From assembly GCA_003219945.1 (NCBI GenBank), contig QHQV01000342.1, positions 1 through 7,505 on the forward strand: 7,505 nt of DNA, written 5' to 3'. Positions 5,296-7,505 of this stretch are shown piece after piece (the first letter of the stretch is position 1; each line of letters starts with the position of its first letter). Under the pieces are notes generated by a model. It saw nothing but the letters and a program-made list of their open reading frames with translations. It did not search any database and was not told the DNA's origin. Source of the stretch: Verrucomicrobiota bacterium (lineage in GTDB: Bacteria > Verrucomicrobiota > Verrucomicrobiia > Chthoniobacterales > UBA10450). The position numbers were made by a program, and so were the translations under genes.

Positions 5296-5617
5296 AGTTT
5301 TCAGTCGCACCGCCTGGCTGCTACTGGCCTGTGGCTCGTCTACAACTCGCAGAAACCTGAACTGTTTGCGAAAGTTCAGGTGACGCCGAAAGTTCTCAAG
5401 ATCACGAACGGCAACCACACTGCTTGGAATGGCCCGACAATCATTTTGAACGCCGCTGGTCCCATTCTTAATGTAGCTGGCGTTTGGGTTCCGAATGAAA
5501 CTCGAGAGCTCGCGCTTAGTGGATTTCCGGGGTCGGTTCAATCCCCAGCCCTTCAATCCCGGCTATGAGCAAGTCCGCGAAGTCACCATCGAGGCGCATG
5601 GGTTTCAGCTTGCCTAA
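5296..5617 (+). pseudogene. Remnant of a hypothetical gene, apparently frameshifted near 5520
   Basis: Two adjacent frames join into one plausible protein. The first runs from just after a stop at 5293-5295 and reads a hydrophobic stretch LAATGLWLVYNS, then KVQVTPKVLKITNGNHTAWN, PTIILN and VWVPNETRELALS. The second picks up at about 5522 with DFRGRFNPQPFNPGYEQV and REVTIEAHGFQLA, ending at TAA 5615-5617. Dropping one G at the AGTG/GAT junction (about 5519-5522) would fuse them as ...LALS-DFRGRFNP.... The WxxxTIxLN block and the RFNP...EV end recall small beta-rich domains found after a membrane segment in soil bacterial hypothetical proteins, but I cannot name a function. The N-terminus is missing or also shifted. 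A sequencing error is the main alternative to true decay. Confidence 0.42.
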
Positions 5618-6017
5618 CGAAGCGCCCACAAGCCGCGAAAACTTTCATTACGCCACAGCAGCCCGTTATTTCGCGCGGTTGAGCGATGAATTCTTACACA
5701 CGTACTTTCTGCTCGGGATCACACAAGTCGCTCACTACGGCCGGTATTTCATCATGGCGCAGTGTTTGGAACTGTCATTCAAAGCGAGTTTGGCTAACCG
5801 CTCGATCCCGATCACATACGGAAAACACAATCTTGAATATCTTGAGAAGCAGCTTGTGCAACATGGCGATGTCGAATTCGAGGAGATCAGGCCCGATGCG
5901 ACGACCGAAGAGCTTGTAGGACCAATTTGTCGTCCAAATTTTTTCGCGAATACGGCGCGAGCTTCATTGGTGCGCCTTCTCGTAACATTTGATCGGCGCG
6001 CGGAAGGGACGCCATAG
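5565..6017 (+). CDS. HEPN-like hypothetical protein, C-terminus possibly disrupted
   Basis: This frame codes for up to 150 residues. The central part is helical and HEPN-like: ATAARYFARLSDEFLHTYFL, then YFIMAQCLELSFKASLANR, and YGKHNLEYLEKQL, the pattern of a long helix followed by the H-[DN]-L-x-x-L element common in HEPN proteins. The RNase-type R-x4-6-H motif is not evident (Arg79 and His88 are too far apart), so nuclease activity is not claimed. The start is uncertain: ATG 5565 overlaps the preceding remnant by about 50 bases, and ATG 5598 is an alternative with GAGG too close in front. The last residues (FDRRAEGTP) look unlike a folded end. A neighbouring frame from about 6010 (SDKYREYVRCWFAAVMSLR) looks coding, so the gene may continue after a frameshift. 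No partner minimal nucleotidyltransferase is visible. Confidence 0.45.
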   Translation: MSKSAKSPSRRMGFSLPNEAPTSRENFHYATAARYFARLSDEFLHTYFLLGITQVAHYGRYFIMAQCLELSFKASLANRSIPITYGKHNLEYLEKQLVQHGDVEFEEIRPDATTEELVGPICRPNFFANTARASLVRLLVTFDRRAEGTP

Positions 6018-6880
6018 CAGTCTGAGCGACAAGTATCGCGAATACGTCAGATGCTGGTTCGCGGCCGTGATGTCACTGCGATTGACCTCGAATGGCTATG
6101 ATTTCATTTCGCTTTTGCGTGTTCGATGTAAGGGGATTTCCGTAGTTACCCACTATTCGAATCAATCCTTGGGGCGAAGATTTTAAATCGTACAACTCAT
6201 CCTGAATCGCTTCGGCCGCACGATTCGATAGAGTAAACCTCCGTTGCGCGCTGGATTTGGCCGTTAGCACGTTTGCACTCGATCATCCCCTGCCCCGTTT
6301 CGATAGATTCCCGTGAGCAGACAAGCGGGCACCCCGGGAGGCGGGGTCGCGATGAGCGCTGGAGGAAGTTCGTGGATCGATTTCTCGTCTGGAAGGTTTT
6401 TCGTCAAAAAGGCTGACTAAAAAATTCGTGGCGAAAGTTTAATGGAGCCCGAGCACTGAAAAGTAAACAGTCGCTGCTTCAACTTCATAACTGGCCCTCT
6501 ACGCACACTGATATTCCTTTATTCCTCTGACCCAATCGTTTCTGTTCGTGTTTGAAACACCGTGCGCGCGTTTTTCAATGACGGGCGGATGGAATCTGTG
6601 AGGAATTGTGTTGACTATCGCTCAAGTTGTCGAAGAGGCTTGCGTCGTTCGGTCCCATTACCTCAAACGACGTGCTTTTACATCGGGGGACTCCAAGATG
6701 ACGAAGATGACCGTGCGTTGCGGTGGAAGCGCAGAGAGTGCGGATAAATTTCGATCATTCAGCTTTTGCAATGCGTGGCGCAGACTTGCGCAGTTTTGCA
6801 GCAAAAAATTGACGGACCGTAGAAGCGACCGTGAACAGTCATTCAATTTTGCAGACCTAACTAATCAATGGAGAAAACTA
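6018..6880. other. 863-bp stretch without a convincing gene
   Basis: From 6018 to about 6186 a frame reading SDKYREYVRCWFAAVMSL may be a shifted tail of the HEPN-like gene. A 65-codon minus-strand frame (6270-6073) is also open, but I cannot support it. A GC-rich hairpin ACCCCG-GGAGG-CGGGGT lies at 6331-6347 with no T run. TTTTT-CGTC-AAAAA follows at about 6399-6412. From 6602 the frame of the downstream receptor stays open up to its start (see the receptor entry). The rest looks like a long upstream region or decayed DNA; I see no RNA gene or mobile element in it. Confidence 0.5.
6870..6874 (+). promoter_or_regulatory. Shine-Dalgarno of the TonB-dependent receptor
   Basis: GGAGA sits 6 bases before ATG 6881. 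The ATG at 6868 that overlaps it opens a frame ending after 13 codons, so the site points to 6881 as the start. Confidence 0.7.
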
Positions 6881-7505
6881 ATGACACAAAACGCACTAAA
6901 AACGTTTAGATTCGTTCGTCTCGCTTTGATGGCGGGCGTCGGATTTCCATTCATTCTTGCGTCCAACGCATTCGCGCAGTTGCCGGCTCCGGCCGTGCCT
7001 GCGGAGCCAAGTGCGGCTGCGCCGTCCACGGCTGAGGTCGAACGCGTCGTCGTGACCGGTTCAAACATTCCCACGGCGGAAGAGACCGGCCCGAACCCGG
7101 TGGACACGTATCGGCCGCAAGACATTGAGAAACTCGGCATCCGCAACGCCACCGACCTGCAGACCTACATCCCGCAACAAGCTGGCGGCACAGTCAACCT
7201 GAACATCGGCGACGGCGGTGATGGCACCGTCCAGTTCAACTTGCGCGGCCTCTTGCCCAAAGAGACTTTGATTCTCGTTGACGGCAAGCGGGTCGCCTAT
7301 GGGTCGTTAGCCGTCTCCGGGTTTACCGGCGGTCCGGATATTAACCTGATTCCGTTTTCTATGATCGACCACGTTGATATCCTCAAGGATGGCGCGTCGG
7401 CGGTATATGGTTCCGACGCGATTGCCGGCGTGGTTAACTTCTTCCTGATCCACAAATTCCGTGGCTTGGAAATCGGTGGTACCTACGGGAACTCAAACCT
7501 GGGAG
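6881..7505 (+). CDS. TonB-dependent outer-membrane receptor, 3'-truncated (signal peptide and plug)
   Basis: About 208 codons are present; the gene runs off the right edge, so the beta-barrel is not seen. The product should be an outer-membrane active transporter energised by TonB; its substrate cannot be told from the plug. Seen: a signal peptide with basic N-terminus and hydrophobic core (residues about 12-28), ending NAFA with likely cleavage before Gln33; an Ala/Pro-rich linker; a TonB-box-like VERVVVTGS (about 55-63); then the plug with NPVDTY, IRNATDLQTYIP, VQFNLRGLLPKETLILVDGKR, INLIPFSMIDHVDILKDG, and SAVYGSDAIAGVVNF. The plug style (GPNPVDTY..., INLIPF..ID) is like receptors of soil Verrucomicrobiota. 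The ATG at 6881 is chosen for its GGAGA and signal peptide, although the same frame is open back to 6602 (GTG 6608, ATG 6698). Confidence 0.93.
   Translation, partial: MTQNALKTFRFVRLALMAGVGFPFILASNAFAQLPAPAVPAEPSAAAPSTAEVERVVVTGSNIPTAEETGPNPVDTYRPQDIEKLGIRNATDLQTYIPQQAGGTVNLNIGDGGDGTVQFNLRGLLPKETLILVDGKRVAYGSLAVSGFTGGPDINLIPFSMIDHVDILKDGASAVYGSDAIAGVVNFFLIHKFRGLEIGGTYGNSNLG

Noticed and set aside
5524..5562. GGTCGGTTCAATCCCC looked like a tRNA T-arm, hence a possible att copy or tRNA fragment
   Set aside because: The stem does not pair as a T-arm should and no acceptor sequence matching the tRNA-Ser is present; the bases are explained by coding for RFNPQPFNPG.
5923..5945. AATTTG-TCGTC-CAAATT followed by a T run, like a terminator
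   Set aside because: It is AT-rich and lies inside the HEPN-like coding frame, so it is most likely chance.
6073..6270. Minus-strand open frame of 65 codons (GTG start)
   Set aside because: It has a weak start, no Shine-Dalgarno and no recognisable family, and it overlaps a frame on + that could be the shifted tail of the HEPN-like gene.
6610..6640. TTGACT as a -35 box for the receptor
   Set aside because: No acceptable -10 hexamer lies 15-19 bases downstream.
1..7505. CRISPR array
   Set aside because: No regularly spaced direct repeats were seen anywhere in the window.

Overview
The window reads as chromosomal DNA of a soil-type bacterium, most likely a verrucomicrobiote of the Chthoniobacterales/Spartobacteria kind. 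This is inference, based on the style of the TonB-dependent receptor at the right end (VVVTGS, then a GPNPVDTY-type plug), a coproheme decarboxylase (HemQ) in what looks like a diderm, and many short palindromic repeats inside and between genes. No rRNA or other phylogenetic marker is present to prove it.

Left part (1-2669). The 3' end of a DUF1345 membrane protein gene on + converges on a minus-strand operon gcvT-gcvH-ydeI, whose genes overlap by about 4 bases each. gcvT and gcvH encode the T and H proteins of the glycine cleavage system. The P protein gene is not here; a YdeI/OmdA-like gene follows gcvH instead. gcvT carries an 82-bp palindromic element inserted in frame (2199-2280).

Middle (2670-4670). 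On + lie a rhomboid-fold membrane protein lacking the catalytic Ser and His but carrying a C-terminal CxxC...CxxH zinc-knuckle-like tail, then hemQ of the coproporphyrin-dependent heme pathway, then a tRNA-Ser(GGA). A second palindromic element lies between gcvT and the rhomboid-like gene. A third overlaps the rhomboid 3' end and supplies its stop codon. A long imperfect hairpin ending in GTTTT separates hemQ from the tRNA.

Right part (4671-6880). This stretch directly downstream of the tRNA looks accessory or degraded: a small unrecognised protein with a C-terminal membrane anchor, a structured intergenic patch, a frameshifted gene remnant, an orphan HEPN-like protein, and about 860 bp with no convincing gene. 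From 6881 a TonB-dependent receptor begins with a good ribosome binding site and signal peptide and runs off the window.

The most notable signal is the family of short multi-hairpin palindromes, of which one has become 27-28 residues of the glycine cleavage T protein and another forms the end of a membrane protein gene.
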